Shown here piece after piece: positions 1 to 8,834 of a stretch of 64,000 nt of DNA. The stretch is from Planctomycetota bacterium (GTDB taxonomy: Bacteria > Planctomycetota > Planctomycetia > Gemmatales > Gemmataceae): assembly GCA_021413735.1 (NCBI GenBank), contig JAIOPV010000067.1, positions 1 to 64,000 of the forward strand, in the 5' to 3' direction. The notes under the pieces were generated by a model, which was given only the letters and a program-made list of their open reading frames with translations, was not told the DNA's origin and did not search any database. A program made the position numbers and the translations under genes. Position 1 is the stretch's first letter. Each line of letters begins with the position of its first letter.

Positions 1-408
1 AACTTGGTCGTGAAAGGAATCGTCAATCCGGATGACGCCGAAATCGCCGTCAAGCATGGTGTGGATGGACTAATTGTTTCCAATCACGGTGGTCGACAGC
101 TTGATCGCGGACAATCAACCGTCGTTCCTTTGTTCAAGCTCGTGCCGGAGTTCGGCAGCAAGTTGAAAATCATGATCGACGGTGGAATGTACTCGGGAGC
201 CGACATCGCGGCATGCCTGGCGTGTGGAGCCGACTTTGCGTTCATGGGACGCACTCCCATGTTTGGCGTGTGTGCCCTGGGCAGGTACGGTGGTCATCAC
301 ACTTTTGAAATGCTCAAGAAGCAGCTACAGCAGGTGATGGAACAGGTCGGTTGTGCAAGAGTACGTGACTTACGCGACCATCTGATTCCGGAAAGCGTTC
401 CCATCTGA
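1..408 (+). CDS. FMN-dependent alpha-hydroxy-acid oxidase/dehydrogenase, C-terminal part
   Basis: This is the last 135 codons of a TIM-barrel flavoenzyme of the glycolate oxidase / L-lactate dehydrogenase family; the N-terminal part lies before the window. The family oxidises L-2-hydroxy acids to 2-oxo acids using FMN. The visible signatures come in the expected order: the FMN-contacting lysine in LVVKGIV, the catalytic histidine and carboxylate-binding arginine in SNHGGRQLD, then IDGGMYSGADI and the phosphate-binding FMGRTPMFG. The C-terminal tail (QVGCARVRDLRDHLIPES) resembles the usual helical end of the family. The substrate cannot be decided from this fragment. The 266 bases that follow, up to the sulfatase, show nothing recognisable. 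Confidence 0.85.
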   Translation, partial: NLVVKGIVNPDDAEIAVKHGVDGLIVSNHGGRQLDRGQSTVVPLFKLVPEFGSKLKIMIDGGMYSGADIAACLACGADFAFMGRTPMFGVCALGRYGGHHTFEMLKKQLQQVMEQVGCARVRDLRDHLIPESVPI

Positions 409-674
409 CCATTCGCTTCCGGTCCGCTAACATCCTGAGGCAAGTGATCTTCATCTTAGTTGTGGAAAACTTTCGCGAGAGAATCTTGGCCGCGGAGACG
501 TAAACGCCGGGTGAATAGTGTAGTGCCCGTCGGCCGCATCGCGTGATCGGTGGTGCCGAGAAGCCAACCATTTGCGGCACGGTATCGGTGTGACGACAAT
601 AAAACTGGTTCCCGGCGCGTCAGACGGATGCAAGGACCACACCGTTACCACCTCCATGCAAACTTGCTTCCAAA

Positions 675-2240
675 ATGAACAAAATAAGCGTCTGTGTTCT
701 GGCGGCGTTTATCGCCCTACTACCGACTCCGCCGGCGAAACTCCACGCCGCCGAGAAAACCAAACCCAACATTCTCGTCATCCTCGCGGACGACCTCGGC
801 TACGGCGACGTGAAGTGCCTCAACCCCGACGGCAAAATTCCGACGCCGAATCTGGACAAGCTCGCCGCTGCGGGCATGACCTTCACCGACGCCAACACGC
901 CAAGTGGCGTTTGCTCGCCGACTCGCTACGGGGTAATGACCGGACGATACGCCTGGCGGTCGAAGCTCAAGAGTGGCGTTCTCGGCGGGCTGAGTCCTCG
1001 ACTCATTGAACCTGGACGCGTGAGTGTTGCGCAGTTCCTCAAGGACAGCGGCTATCACACGGCGTGCGTCGGCAAATGGCACCTCGGCATGGACTGGCAA
1101 CTAAAGCCAGACCGCAAGGTGACGGAACTCGGAATCGAGCCGCGCGAACAGGTTTCCAGCGTCGAGTACGATAAACCCATCAAGAACGGCCCGAACTCGC
1201 TCGGCTTCGATTACTACTTCGGCATCTCCGCATCGCTCGACATGGTGCCGTACACGTTCATCGAGAACGACAAAGTCACCGCGAACCCCACCGAAGACCG
1301 CGACTTCGCCATGATGCTCGGCAAGGAGCCTGGGCAGCGCACCCGTAAGGGACCAGCCGCCCCCGGCTTCGAGGCCGAAGATGTGCTGCCGTCGCTGACG
1401 AAGAAGGCGGTCGCGTACATCGGCGAGCGAGCGAAGGCCAAGACACCGTTCTTCCTGTATCTGCCGCTGGCGTCGCCGCACACGCCGATCGCATCGAAAA
1501 AGGACTGGCAGATGAAATCGGGGCTGAACCCTTACGCCGACTTCGTGATGGCAACCGATTCAGCAGTCGGCGACGTATTGGCAGCGCTGAAGGCGAACGG
1601 CGTGGACGACAACACGCTGGTGATCTTCACGAGCGACAACGGCTGTTCGCCAATGGCGGACTTCCCCGTGCTGCTGAAACTCGGTCACAATCCGAACTAC
1701 ATCTTCCGCGGCCACAAGGCCGACATTTTCGAGGGCGGTCATCGTGTGCCCTTCTTCGTGAGTTGGCCCGGCAAGATCACGCCCGGGAGCAAGACCGATC
1801 GCATCGTGTGCCTCACTGACATCACGGCGACCTGCGCGGCTGCGATTGGTGCGAAGGTTCCCGATGACGTGGCGGAAGACAGCATCAGTTTCGCGAGTGC
1901 GTGGACCACACCGAAGGACCCGCCGGCACGCACGGGGTTGGTCGTGCAGTCGGTGAACGGCTCGTTCGCGATTCGTGAAGGCAAGTGGAAGTTGTGTCTG
2001 TGTCCGGGGTCGGGCGGTTGGAGCGTTCCGCGTCCCGGCAGCAAGGACGAGGTCGGACTTCCCGCCGTGCAACTCTACGATCTGGAGGCGGACATCGCGG
2101 AGAAGACGAACCTTGAGGCAAAGCATCCGGAGATTGTGGCGAGGCTCACGAAGCAACTCGAAAAGTTCGTTGCGGACGGTCGCAGCACCGAGGGCAAGCC
2201 GCAGAAGAACACGACGCCGGTGACCATCCGCAAGAAGTGA
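675..2240 (+). CDS. secreted arylsulfatase-family sulfatase
   Basis: This 521-aa type I sulfatase would hydrolyse sulfate esters, probably on sulfated polysaccharides, outside the cytoplasm or in the periplasm. A signal peptide (MNKISVCVLAAFIALLPTPP, cleavage near LHAAEK) precedes PNILVILADDLGYGDV, whose aspartates bind the calcium ion. The formylglycine site is CSPTR with Cys80, so maturation by a formylglycine-generating enzyme is expected. HLGMD, SPHTPI and TSDNGCSP are further active-site segments, and the length is normal for the family. Planctomycetes carry many such sulfatases for algal or mucin glycans; the substrate here cannot be read from sequence. A REP-like palindrome lies just downstream, between this gene and the convergent GNAT gene. 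Confidence 0.92.
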   Translation: MNKISVCVLAAFIALLPTPPAKLHAAEKTKPNILVILADDLGYGDVKCLNPDGKIPTPNLDKLAAAGMTFTDANTPSGVCSPTRYGVMTGRYAWRSKLKSGVLGGLSPRLIEPGRVSVAQFLKDSGYHTACVGKWHLGMDWQLKPDRKVTELGIEPREQVSSVEYDKPIKNGPNSLGFDYYFGISASLDMVPYTFIENDKVTANPTEDRDFAMMLGKEPGQRTRKGPAAPGFEAEDVLPSLTKKAVAYIGERAKAKTPFFLYLPLASPHTPIASKKDWQMKSGLNPYADFVMATDSAVGDVLAALKANGVDDNTLVIFTSDNGCSPMADFPVLLKLGHNPNYIFRGHKADIFEGGHRVPFFVSWPGKITPGSKTDRIVCLTDITATCAAAIGAKVPDDVAEDSISFASAWTTPKDPPARTGLVVQSVNGSFAIREGKWKLCLCPGSGGWSVPRPGSKDEVGLPAVQLYDLEADIAEKTNLEAKHPEIVARLTKQLEKFVADGRSTEGKPQKNTTPVTIRKK

Positions 2241-2267
2241 CACCAGGACAGGAAATCGGACCAAAAA

Positions 2268-2328
2268 TAGGTCAGGCTTTCGAGCCTGACTCTTCGGCCT
2301 TCGGAGTCAGGCTCAAAAGCCTGACCTA
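2268..2328. repeat. REP-like palindrome, family A copy 1
   Basis: Two 25-base arms (2268-2292 and 2304-2328) are inverted copies with one mismatch around an 11-base loop. Each arm can itself fold (gtcaggct, loop ttcg, agcctgac). It lies between the convergent ends of the sulfatase and the GNAT gene and recurs near 3.4 and 14.4 kb. Confidence 0.85.
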
Positions 2329-2338
2329 CTTTTTCGCC

Positions 2339-2740
2339 TCAACCTCTCGGAATGATCCAACACGATTCGTGCTTCGTCATGCCGATGTGCGGGTAATACG
2401 TCTGCGCTTTGGGTGCCGACAGCAAGATCAGCGTTGTACCCAACCCAGCCGCTTCATGCGTGCGGCGGATCAACTCACGCCCGATGCCCTGCCCCTGATG
2501 CTTCATATCCACGGCCAGATCGGACAGATACGTGCAATAGCTGAAGTCTGTGATCGCACGCGAGACTCCAACGAGTAAACCGTCGATTCGGGCAGTCAGG
2601 ATGACGTCGGCGTTCGTGAGCATCTTCTGCATCGTGTCGGCATCGTGAACCGGTCGGCGCTCGGCGAGCGTCGAACGCACCAACACGTCGATGAACTCGG
2701 CGACTGTCAGCGCCGGTTCGAGTTGATACTGCACGAGCAC
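2339..2740 (-). CDS. GNAT-family N-acetyltransferase
   Basis: This small (133 aa) Gcn5-related acetyltransferase would move an acetyl group from acetyl-CoA to an amine. The acetyl-CoA pyrophosphate loop is plain in [13 protein letters not shown] (Q-x-x-G-x-G/A), following the strand TYLSDLAVD, and the C-terminal YYPHIGM fits the family. The start is GTG at 2740, only three bases after the stop of the PaiB-like gene, so the two are probably co-transcribed. In Bacillus, PaiA (a GNAT spermidine/spermine acetyltransferase) and PaiB form an operon; here the order is reversed and this protein is shorter than PaiA. A polyamine substrate is therefore only a guess. Confidence 0.85.
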   Translation of the reverse strand: MLVQYQLEPALTVAEFIDVLVRSTLAERRPVHDADTMQKMLTNADVILTARIDGLLVGVSRAITDFSYCTYLSDLAVDMKHQGQGIGRELIRRTHEAAGLGTTLILLSAPKAQTYYPHIGMTKHESCWIIPRG

Positions 2741-2743
2741 GGA

Positions 2744-3370
2744 TCAGCCTTTCTCGGGTAGCAATCCCCGCATCATCTCCGCCACACCAAGCGAGTTCTC
2801 GTCGCCTTGATTGAGGAGAGCACGAATCACCTTTTCGCGTCTTTCAACCGGGTGATTCTGGCTCATCTTGAACTTGCCTTCAAGCGTCGCGATCTCGATG
2901 CGAAACCCGACGATCTGCGCCAGTAAGCGTTCTACGAATGAACCCGATGTGTCGAGGGTCCAGGGGTTTGGCATGTTGGCTTCGTACTCCGCCACGCTGC
3001 GTTGCACGATTTCAAGCAGCGAATCTTTGTCTTCGATCACCTTGACCAATCCGGTGGCGTGAACCGCTGCATAGTTCCAGGTCGGAACCACGTTCGCGGA
3101 TTCGTACCACGTCGGTGAGATGTAGGCGTGCGGTCCGCTGAACACGGCCAACGCAGTTTGGTTCGCGAGGTCTTTCCAGTGCGGGTTCGCCCTCGCGACG
3201 TGACCGATGAGCGTGCCATGCGGACCGGCGGTTCGGTCGAGCAGAAACGGAATGTGGCTGGCGAACGGCGTCCCCGCAACATGCGACACGAGCAAGCCGA
3301 AGCTGTGTCGCTCGATGAAGTCGTGGAGCTTGGCGGGATTGGATTCGGCGAAGTGCGGCGGAATGTACAT
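2744..3370 (-). CDS. PaiB-like FMN-binding protein
   Basis: This 208-aa protein matches the PaiB family, which has a split-barrel flavin-binding fold and was described in Bacillus as a negative regulator of sporulation and protease genes. The hallmarks are the N-terminal MYIPPHF, HIPFLLDR, GHVARANPHW, FSGPHAYISPTWY and VPTWNYAAVHATG, then GFRIEIATLEGKFKMSQN near the C-terminus. Length is normal for the family. It leads a two-gene unit with the GNAT acetyltransferase immediately downstream. Regulatory function in planctomycetes is untested; it could equally be a flavin-dependent enzyme. Confidence 0.9.
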   Translation of the reverse strand: MYIPPHFAESNPAKLHDFIERHSFGLLVSHVAGTPFASHIPFLLDRTAGPHGTLIGHVARANPHWKDLANQTALAVFSGPHAYISPTWYESANVVPTWNYAAVHATGLVKVIEDKDSLLEIVQRSVAEYEANMPNPWTLDTSGSFVERLLAQIVGFRIEIATLEGKFKMSQNHPVERREKVIRALLNQGDENSLGVAEMMRGLLPEKG

Positions 3371-3395
3371 TCAGATTCTCACTGTTCGCCGCTTG

Positions 3396-3478
3396 CGCCG
3401 CAAATGTAGGTCAGGCTTTCGAGCCTGACTCCGAAGGCCGAAGAGTCAGGCTCGAAAGCCTGACCTACATTTGCGGCG
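3396..3478. repeat. REP-like palindrome, family A copy 2, extended
   Basis: The arms 3396-3431 and 3443-3478 are perfect 36-base inverted copies around the loop cgaaggccgaa. The inner 25 bases match the family A copies at 2.3 and 14.4 kb. The outer bases (cgccgcaaatg) resemble the other palindrome family of this window. Confidence 0.9.
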
Positions 3479-3495
3479 TAACGCTACGCCGCAAA
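3470..3495. repeat. family B-type palindrome next to family A copy 2
   Basis: The arms tttgcggcgta and tacgccgcaaa (11 bases, perfect, loop acgc) overlap the right edge of the larger palindrome. The sequence belongs to the gccgc...ggcgta palindromes found at several gene ends here. Confidence 0.75.
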
Positions 3496-3702
3496 CGGCG
3501 ACAAAGATATTATGCAAATCCGTGGCGTGTTCCGGTCGCCGTTCTCGCTTGGATGGTAGAGGCGAAACTAATTCACCCAAATTTGCCGCCCCACATGTCA
3601 CATGTAACGGGGTTTCGTTAGGCAATTGGCGGTTTCAACGGCTAGCATCAGTCGTGCGGCCGTTCAACTCTCCCTGTCCCTCGCACCCACGGAGCCGTTT
3701 CT

Positions 3703-5820
3703 ATGAGGAATCGCCCCATTTACGTTCTCGCGTTTGGCAGTCTCGCTGCCGCAGTCCTCTTTGCCGCCCAACACGGACCAGCACAGCAGCCGGTCGCGAT
3801 CGCCGAAGCCGCTCAACCAGTCGCCAAAGAAGCAGCGCCGAGCATCAAGATCACCCCAAGTAAGGTCACGGCTGTCACCGTCTATGCGAATAGCGCTTTG
3901 GTCACCCGTGAAGTAGACGCCGCAGGTCCCGCAGGTCGCATCGAACTTGTCGTCTCTTCGTTGCCATCCACGACAGTCATCAGTTCGCTCTACGCCGAGG
4001 GCACCGACGGCATTCGCGTGCTGACCACTCGCTACCGCACACGTCCGATTGTCGAAGACACTCGCGCCGACGTGAAGAAGCTCGTCGACGAAGTGAAGAC
4101 GCTGCAACTCGCTCGTGAAAAGATCGAGGGCGATCTGCTGGCTCTCACGGAAAACGGGAAGATGCTCACCAAGATGGAGAGCTTCCTCACCGTCACCACC
4201 GTGCAGGCCACCGAGAAGGGCGGATTGAATGCCGATCAAGCCATCGCGCTTGCCAAGCACATTCGCGATGCTCGCACCGAGTCGGCAAAGGAGAACGTGA
4301 ACCTCAAGCAGCAGATTCAGGCGAATCAGGAGAAGGCGAGTGCTGCTCAGGTGCGATTGAGTCAACTCACGGCGGGCGTTTCGCGATACGAGAACGACGC
4401 GGTCATCGTTATCGACAAGGCGAACGCGGCACCTGGAACTATTCGCCTGAACTATCTCGTCGAGAATGCGACCTGGCACCCGCAATACAAGCTCCGTGCT
4501 GACAAGAACAACAAGGATCTCGTGACGCTCGAATACCTCGCGGGGGTCGTGCAGAACACCGGCGAAGACTGGTCGAACGTGAAGCTCGTGCTTTCGACGG
4601 CTCAGCCGATGCTGAACGCTACGCCGCCGGACCTTCAGACGCTCCACGTTGCAGCGACTCCCAAGGGGGCCGCAGCACCGTCGGTTGCGGAACTGGAAGC
4701 GCAGATCAAGACTCTGCGATCTCGGGCACAGAAAGACTTCAACGAGAAGAAGGTGATGAGCGGGGTCGGGCTTGTGAACAACGCGGCGGCCCGTGAGCAG
4801 TCGTTCGAGTTGTTCAACCCAGAAGCGGCCGTGCAGCGCGGTTGCATGCTCAGCTACCGCGAAGGCCCGACCGTCACGTATCGCATCGCAACGCCGCTGA
4901 CTGTGCCGTCACGAGCCGACGAACAGGTTCTCGAAGTCGCACGGGCTGATCTCAAGGCCGAGTTCTACTTCAAGGCCGTGCCGATTCTGTCGCCGCACGC
5001 CTACCGCATGGCCGAGATGGTGAATAAGAGCGAGAACGTGATTCTGCCCGGTGAAGCGACGATGTACTCGGGCACCGATTTCGTCGGTCAGATGACGCTG
5101 CCGCTCGTGACGACTGGTGAAACGTTCACGGTTGGGTTCGGGGTCGATCCGCAGTTGCAGGTGTCGCGTGCGATGATCGACAAACTGCGAACCACGTCGG
5201 GCGGCAACCAACAGCTCCGCTACGACTACCGCATCATGGTTAGCAACTTCAAGTCGGAGAAAGTGAAGCTCCAGGTGTGGGATCGGTTGCCGTTCGCGGA
5301 GAACGACACGATCGGCGTGCAGCTCATCAAGACGACGCCCGAACTCAGCAAGGATTCGCTCTATCTGCGTGAACAGCGGAACGGCAATCTGCTGCGTTGG
5401 GACATCACGGCCGACGCGAATTCGCACGGCGAGAAGGCCACGCCGATCAACTTCGAGTTCAAGCTCGAACTCGATCGCAACCTGACCATTGGCGGCTTCC
5501 AGACGGCAGGTAATACGGGGCCAGCCGCTCCGCAAGGCGTGCCGCTACCGGTCATCACGGCTGCGGATCAGGTGAGGATTCGCGCCGCGATGGATAAGCT
5601 GTCGCCGGAAGATCGCAAGATCGCCGAAGCGCAGGTGTTCTGTGCGGTCGATCACGAGAGCGCCCTGGGCACGATGGGCCCAATTCTCAAGGTAATGGCG
5701 AAGGGGCAACCCGTGTTCGTGTGCTGCAAGGGCTGCGAATCGGAAGTGAAGAAGAACCCCGACGACGCACTGCTTCAACTGCAGAAGTTGATGAGCCGCG
5801 TCAACGCGAGCCGGAAGTGA
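3703..5820 (+). CDS. secreted MuiA-like (DUF4139/DUF4140) protein with Cys-rich C-terminal tail
   Basis: This 705-aa protein belongs to the mucoidy inhibitor A family, whose molecular function is unknown. A signal peptide (MRNRPIYVLAFGSLAAAVLF) leads to a DUF4140-type N-terminus (SKVTAVTVYANSALVTREV), a coiled-coil-prone middle (about residues 120-225) and the DUF4139 region starting at LNYLVENATWHPQYKLRAD. The last 70 residues add AQVFCAVDHESALGTMG and VFVCCKGCESEV, a small Cys/His-rich module resembling YHS/TRASH-type metal-binding tails of other planctomycete proteins; I do not know it as part of the ordinary MuiA family. The gene converges on nagA across a strong palindrome. Confidence 0.85.
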   Translation: MRNRPIYVLAFGSLAAAVLFAAQHGPAQQPVAIAEAAQPVAKEAAPSIKITPSKVTAVTVYANSALVTREVDAAGPAGRIELVVSSLPSTTVISSLYAEGTDGIRVLTTRYRTRPIVEDTRADVKKLVDEVKTLQLAREKIEGDLLALTENGKMLTKMESFLTVTTVQATEKGGLNADQAIALAKHIRDARTESAKENVNLKQQIQANQEKASAAQVRLSQLTAGVSRYENDAVIVIDKANAAPGTIRLNYLVENATWHPQYKLRADKNNKDLVTLEYLAGVVQNTGEDWSNVKLVLSTAQPMLNATPPDLQTLHVAATPKGAAAPSVAELEAQIKTLRSRAQKDFNEKKVMSGVGLVNNAAAREQSFELFNPEAAVQRGCMLSYREGPTVTYRIATPLTVPSRADEQVLEVARADLKAEFYFKAVPILSPHAYRMAEMVNKSENVILPGEATMYSGTDFVGQMTLPLVTTGETFTVGFGVDPQLQVSRAMIDKLRTTSGGNQQLRYDYRIMVSNFKSEKVKLQVWDRLPFAENDTIGVQLIKTTPELSKDSLYLREQRNGNLLRWDITADANSHGEKATPINFEFKLELDRNLTIGGFQTAGNTGPAAPQGVPLPVITAADQVRIRAAMDKLSPEDRKIAEAQVFCAVDHESALGTMGPILKVMAKGQPVFVCCKGCESEVKKNPDDALLQLQKLMSRVNASRK

Positions 5821-5826
5821 CCCGGA

Positions 5827-5870
5827 GCCGCTTGCGGCGTAGCGCACGAGAGCGCTACGCCGCAAGCGGC
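5827..5870. repeat. family B palindrome, copy 1 (convergent junction)
   Basis: The arms 5827-5845 and 5852-5870 are perfect 19-base inverted copies with a six-base loop (acgaga). It fills most of the 61-base gap between two convergent genes, so a bidirectional transcription terminator is plausible, though no U tract follows. Confidence 0.85.
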
Positions 5871-5881
5871 GAAGACTGATC

Positions 5882-7003
5882 TCATTCCAAAATCTTCAGG
5901 TCGCCGGCCGGTTCCCAGTCGAAGAACATCAGGTCGGCAGGCTGTCCCGGTTCGATCGTGTGAACCGGCAGCCCAAGCAGTTCTCGCGGGCGAGCGGTCG
6001 CCATGTCGATCGCTTCCGCCAGACTCACGCCAGCAAACCGAATCACGGTCCCAATGCATGCATCCGTGAAGTGACCACTGCCTGCCAGGAACGGCGTGCC
6101 GGCGACCACGATCTTCCCCGACGGCAACACTTCCAGTTCCGTGCCCCACGCGGTGTACTTCCCAGGCGGCATTCCCGCGAGGCTGCCCGCGTCCGACGTG
6201 ATAAGAGTGCGGCCAACTCCCTTCACCCGAACGATGCACTTCACCACAGCAGCCGGCAAATGGTGACCATCCGTGATGATGCTCGCCCACAAGCCGTCGT
6301 TGGCGAGCTGTTCCCAGATGTAGTTCTCATGCCTGGGCAACACGGCGTGCGAACCGTTCCCAAGGTGTGTGCTGGTCTTGGCCCCGGCGGAAACAGCATC
6401 GCGAATTTGCTGCCCGGTTGCAGCCGTGTGACCAATCGCCACGACCACACCGCTTGCCGCCAACTTCTCGATGAACGGCAACGCTCCGTGGCGTTCCGGC
6501 GCGACCGTGACCATGCGAATCCGACCACCGGCTGCGTCTTCCCACTGCTGAAATTCAGCCCAGTTCGGATCACGAGCGTATTCACGCGGATGCGCCCCGC
6601 GTGGTCCGTCTTCCCCTGAGAGGAACGGTCCTTCGAGGTGGAAGCCCGGGATGCGTTTGGCGAGGTCGCGGTCGGACTCGATTACCTTCGCCACGGTGGC
6701 GAACCCATGCTGAAACGCCTCAGAACTCGTGGTAATCAACGTCGGAAGAAACGAGCCGATGCCGTGCGCCTGGCAAGTATCAGCAACGGTTCGCACGTCC
6801 TCGGCGGTGAGCGACGGCGAGTTGAAACTGATGCCGAGGCAGCCGTTGATTTGCGGATCGAAGAACGCGGGCGCAACCCAGCGAGTCGGTTTTTGATCTG
6901 AGTCCGCGACCCCAACAATTCGGTTGGCTTCGACCGTCACCGCGAGAGGTCGGCCCGTGGCGTAATGCTTCGCGTGGTGGATCATGGATTCTCGTAGTGT
7001 CAA
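5882..7003 (-). CDS. nagA: N-acetylglucosamine-6-phosphate deacetylase
   Basis: This 373-aa amidohydrolase would remove the acetyl group from GlcNAc-6-phosphate, yielding glucosamine-6-phosphate for amino-sugar recycling in the cytoplasm. Diagnostic segments are FFDPQINGCLGISF (the usual D-x-Q-x-N-G), HLEGPFLS with the metal-binding glutamate, VAIGHTAATG, STHLGNGSHA, IITDGHHLP and LITSDAGSLAG with the catalytic aspartate. The THLGNG segment replaces the more usual THLFNA, an unremarkable variant. An internal ATG seven codons in (MIHHAKHY) is an alternative start. No nagB or sugar transporter gene is adjacent. Confidence 0.92.
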   Translation of the reverse strand: MTLRESMIHHAKHYATGRPLAVTVEANRIVGVADSDQKPTRWVAPAFFDPQINGCLGISFNSPSLTAEDVRTVADTCQAHGIGSFLPTLITTSSEAFQHGFATVAKVIESDRDLAKRIPGFHLEGPFLSGEDGPRGAHPREYARDPNWAEFQQWEDAAGGRIRMVTVAPERHGALPFIEKLAASGVVVAIGHTAATGQQIRDAVSAGAKTSTHLGNGSHAVLPRHENYIWEQLANDGLWASIITDGHHLPAAVVKCIVRVKGVGRTLITSDAGSLAGMPPGKYTAWGTELEVLPSGKIVVAGTPFLAGSGHFTDACIGTVIRFAGVSLAEAIDMATARPRELLGLPVHTIEPGQPADLMFFDWEPAGDLKILE

Positions 7004-7115
7004 GTTTTCAAGTTCGGCGTGTCAAGATTCACGTTAATAACAACAATATCATTGTCTTAACTTGTAACCTCGAACTTGAAACGTGGAACGCGAAAAAGTA
7101 GGCTACAACACATTC

Positions 7116-8243
7116 ATGACGCCCAACGTGACCGTCCGCTGGCACAACCCAGCGCTGCTCGATCATCTCATCCGGATTCGCCAGCCGTGGAATCGGCTCA
7201 CGCGGCGAATCGTGGGAGCGGTGCTAGCTCGCTATCTTCCAAATCCACGGGGAATGCTGATCGAGATCGGTGCCGGAGGCGGCCAGCTTCGCGAATGGCT
7301 TACGCCTGAGCTGACTGCCATTGCCACGCACACCGAGCCATCGGAACCGTTCGTCGAAGCGTTCCGGCAACGCTATCCGGATGCAACCGTCCTCCAGGCC
7401 GATGCTGAAAAACTACCGGTCGCGTCGGAAAGCGTCTCGGGTGTGCTCGCTCTGTGCGTCTTCGACACGCTCTCGAATCTCGCGGCAGTGCGAACAGAAT
7501 TGCATCGTGTGCTGACGCCCGGCGGCGTTGTGATTCATTTTCTCGATCTCGCCACGAGTCCGGATTCGCTGTTCCCCGAGTTGATCGCTGGCGGCGAGCT
7601 TCCCCTCACGAACTTCGCCCGCGATCCCGGATTGCTCTCCGTTCTCACCAACAGCCAAAAGTCTTTGCTGCCCGTCGCCGACGACTTCGACGAGATCCTC
7701 GCGATTCGCTGGGATGCGTTCACGCAGTTCGTGGGAACGCTCGCGATGGCGAATCAGCCCATTGTCGCCGAACTCGGGCCGTACGCGAACCTGCACCGCC
7801 CTGGCGGCTTCGATCCGGACCGCCTCGCAATGGAATTCATGGCCGCGAGCGCCGACCCCGATCGTTTGCGTTCGCTCAACAAGGCGCTGCTCTCGCTGAC
7901 GCTCACGGCTTACCAACTCGGTCGCGAATGGCCGCTGCGGGCAGTGTCGTCACGCAAACATTTGCGGACGAAGTTGCGGGCAGCATTCACGGCAGAATAC
8001 GGTTTCAGTGTCGAGTTCGCGGGAGCCGTGTGGGCGTGGGAGTTGGCGTCGCCGGCCGAGCCACTCCCAAGCGGCGCGACGTTCCTCCTCAGGCACGCAG
8101 GGCGAACGATGCCACGTTCGACGATGGGAGTGCCCGCTCTGCCCGTTGAAGCGGTTGAGGGATTCACGCCAGTTCCCTCGCCGCGAGAGGGTGCTCGCGC
8201 CACGACGGTCGAGGTGTTTGTCGCTCGGCGCGTGGTTGGGTAA
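7116..8243 (+). CDS. class I SAM-dependent methyltransferase
   Basis: The frame is open from 7083, but ATG 7116 (MTPNVTVRW) is the more likely start, giving 375 aa. The Rossmann methyltransferase domain occupies roughly residues 25-170: motif I is LIEIGAGGGQLREWL, the acidic strand-2 residue lies in THTEPSEPF, and VLQADAEKLPV and GVLALCVFDTLS follow, then LTPGGVVIHFLDL. The remaining 200 residues have no domain I recognise, so the substrate is unknown. It stands alone between nagA and a small secreted protein. Confidence 0.8.
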   Translation: MTPNVTVRWHNPALLDHLIRIRQPWNRLTRRIVGAVLARYLPNPRGMLIEIGAGGGQLREWLTPELTAIATHTEPSEPFVEAFRQRYPDATVLQADAEKLPVASESVSGVLALCVFDTLSNLAAVRTELHRVLTPGGVVIHFLDLATSPDSLFPELIAGGELPLTNFARDPGLLSVLTNSQKSLLPVADDFDEILAIRWDAFTQFVGTLAMANQPIVAELGPYANLHRPGGFDPDRLAMEFMAASADPDRLRSLNKALLSLTLTAYQLGREWPLRAVSSRKHLRTKLRAAFTAEYGFSVEFAGAVWAWELASPAEPLPSGATFLLRHAGRTMPRSTMGVPALPVEAVEGFTPVPSPREGARATTVEVFVARRVVG

Positions 8244-8432
8244 CGTGCGGCAACTGGAACAATTCCTGGCGTCTGGGCAAGTCGTACCGTCTGTGTCGAG
8301 CGAATTTGTGAGACATTTCTGTGATGCGGTGTCGGCCAACGCAAGTCCAGTCACCTGCCGCGCTCTCATGGCGTGGGAAGAGATGACGGAAACATCTCGA
8401 CCCCGAAGAACCCAAACACGGGGAGCGACGTC

Positions 8433-8756
8433 ATGAAAACGATGATCTGTGGTGTGGCAGCGGCAGTGGTTCTGGCTCTGGGTGCGGGCACGGCATCCGC
8501 GCAGTATCCGGTTTATCCTGGTCCGGCGCCGGTGTACTCGCCTGGGGTTGTGGTTGGTGGAGCTGTTGCGGTGCCTGGAGGGGTGGTGGGCGGTGCGTAT
8601 GTCGCGCCGGTTGCGGGTCCGGTGGTTAGCGTGGGCGTGGGTGGGTTCTTCGGTGGGATCTATCGCCCGTACTATGCTCCGCGTCCGGTCTACTACCCAG
8701 GCGGCTACCATCACGGCGGGCACTATTACGGTCACCCTCACGGTTACCATCGGTAA
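8433..8756 (+). CDS. small secreted Gly/Pro/Tyr/His-rich protein
   Basis: The likely start is ATG 8433, preceded by gggag. It encodes 107 aa: a clear signal peptide (MKTMICGVAAAVVLALGAG, cleavage after ASA) and a low-complexity mature part rich in Gly, Val, Pro and Tyr, ending in a His-rich tail (YHHGGHYYGHPHGYHR). Such short exported proteins are common in planctomycetes and are taken to be cell-envelope components; the His tail could bind metal. No function can be assigned. A family B palindrome follows the stop. Confidence 0.7.
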   Translation: MKTMICGVAAAVVLALGAGTASAQYPVYPGPAPVYSPGVVVGGAVAVPGGVVGGAYVAPVAGPVVSVGVGGFFGGIYRPYYAPRPVYYPGGYHHGGHYYGHPHGYHR

Positions 8757-8778
8757 GCAGTGAGGTTCTGATCTGGAC

Positions 8779-8830
8779 TTTGCCGCTTGCGGCGGAGCAT
8801 CCCCCACGATGCTACGCCGCAAGCGGCAAA
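8779..8830. repeat. family B palindrome, copy 2 (convergent junction)
   Basis: The arms 8779-8800 and 8809-8830 are 22-base inverted copies with one mismatch. It sits in the 78-base gap between the convergent secreted protein and lipoprotein genes. Confidence 0.85.
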
Positions 8831-8834
8831 ACCA

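Larger units (their letters stand above)
3371..3702. other. intergenic region with nested palindromes
   Basis: This 332-base gap separates the divergent PaiB-like and MuiA-like genes. Its left half is filled by two overlapping palindromes (3396-3478 and 3470-3495). The right half shows no gene; a purine stretch (ggag at about 3690) in front of the ATG at 3703 is a plausible ribosome binding site. Confidence 0.6.
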
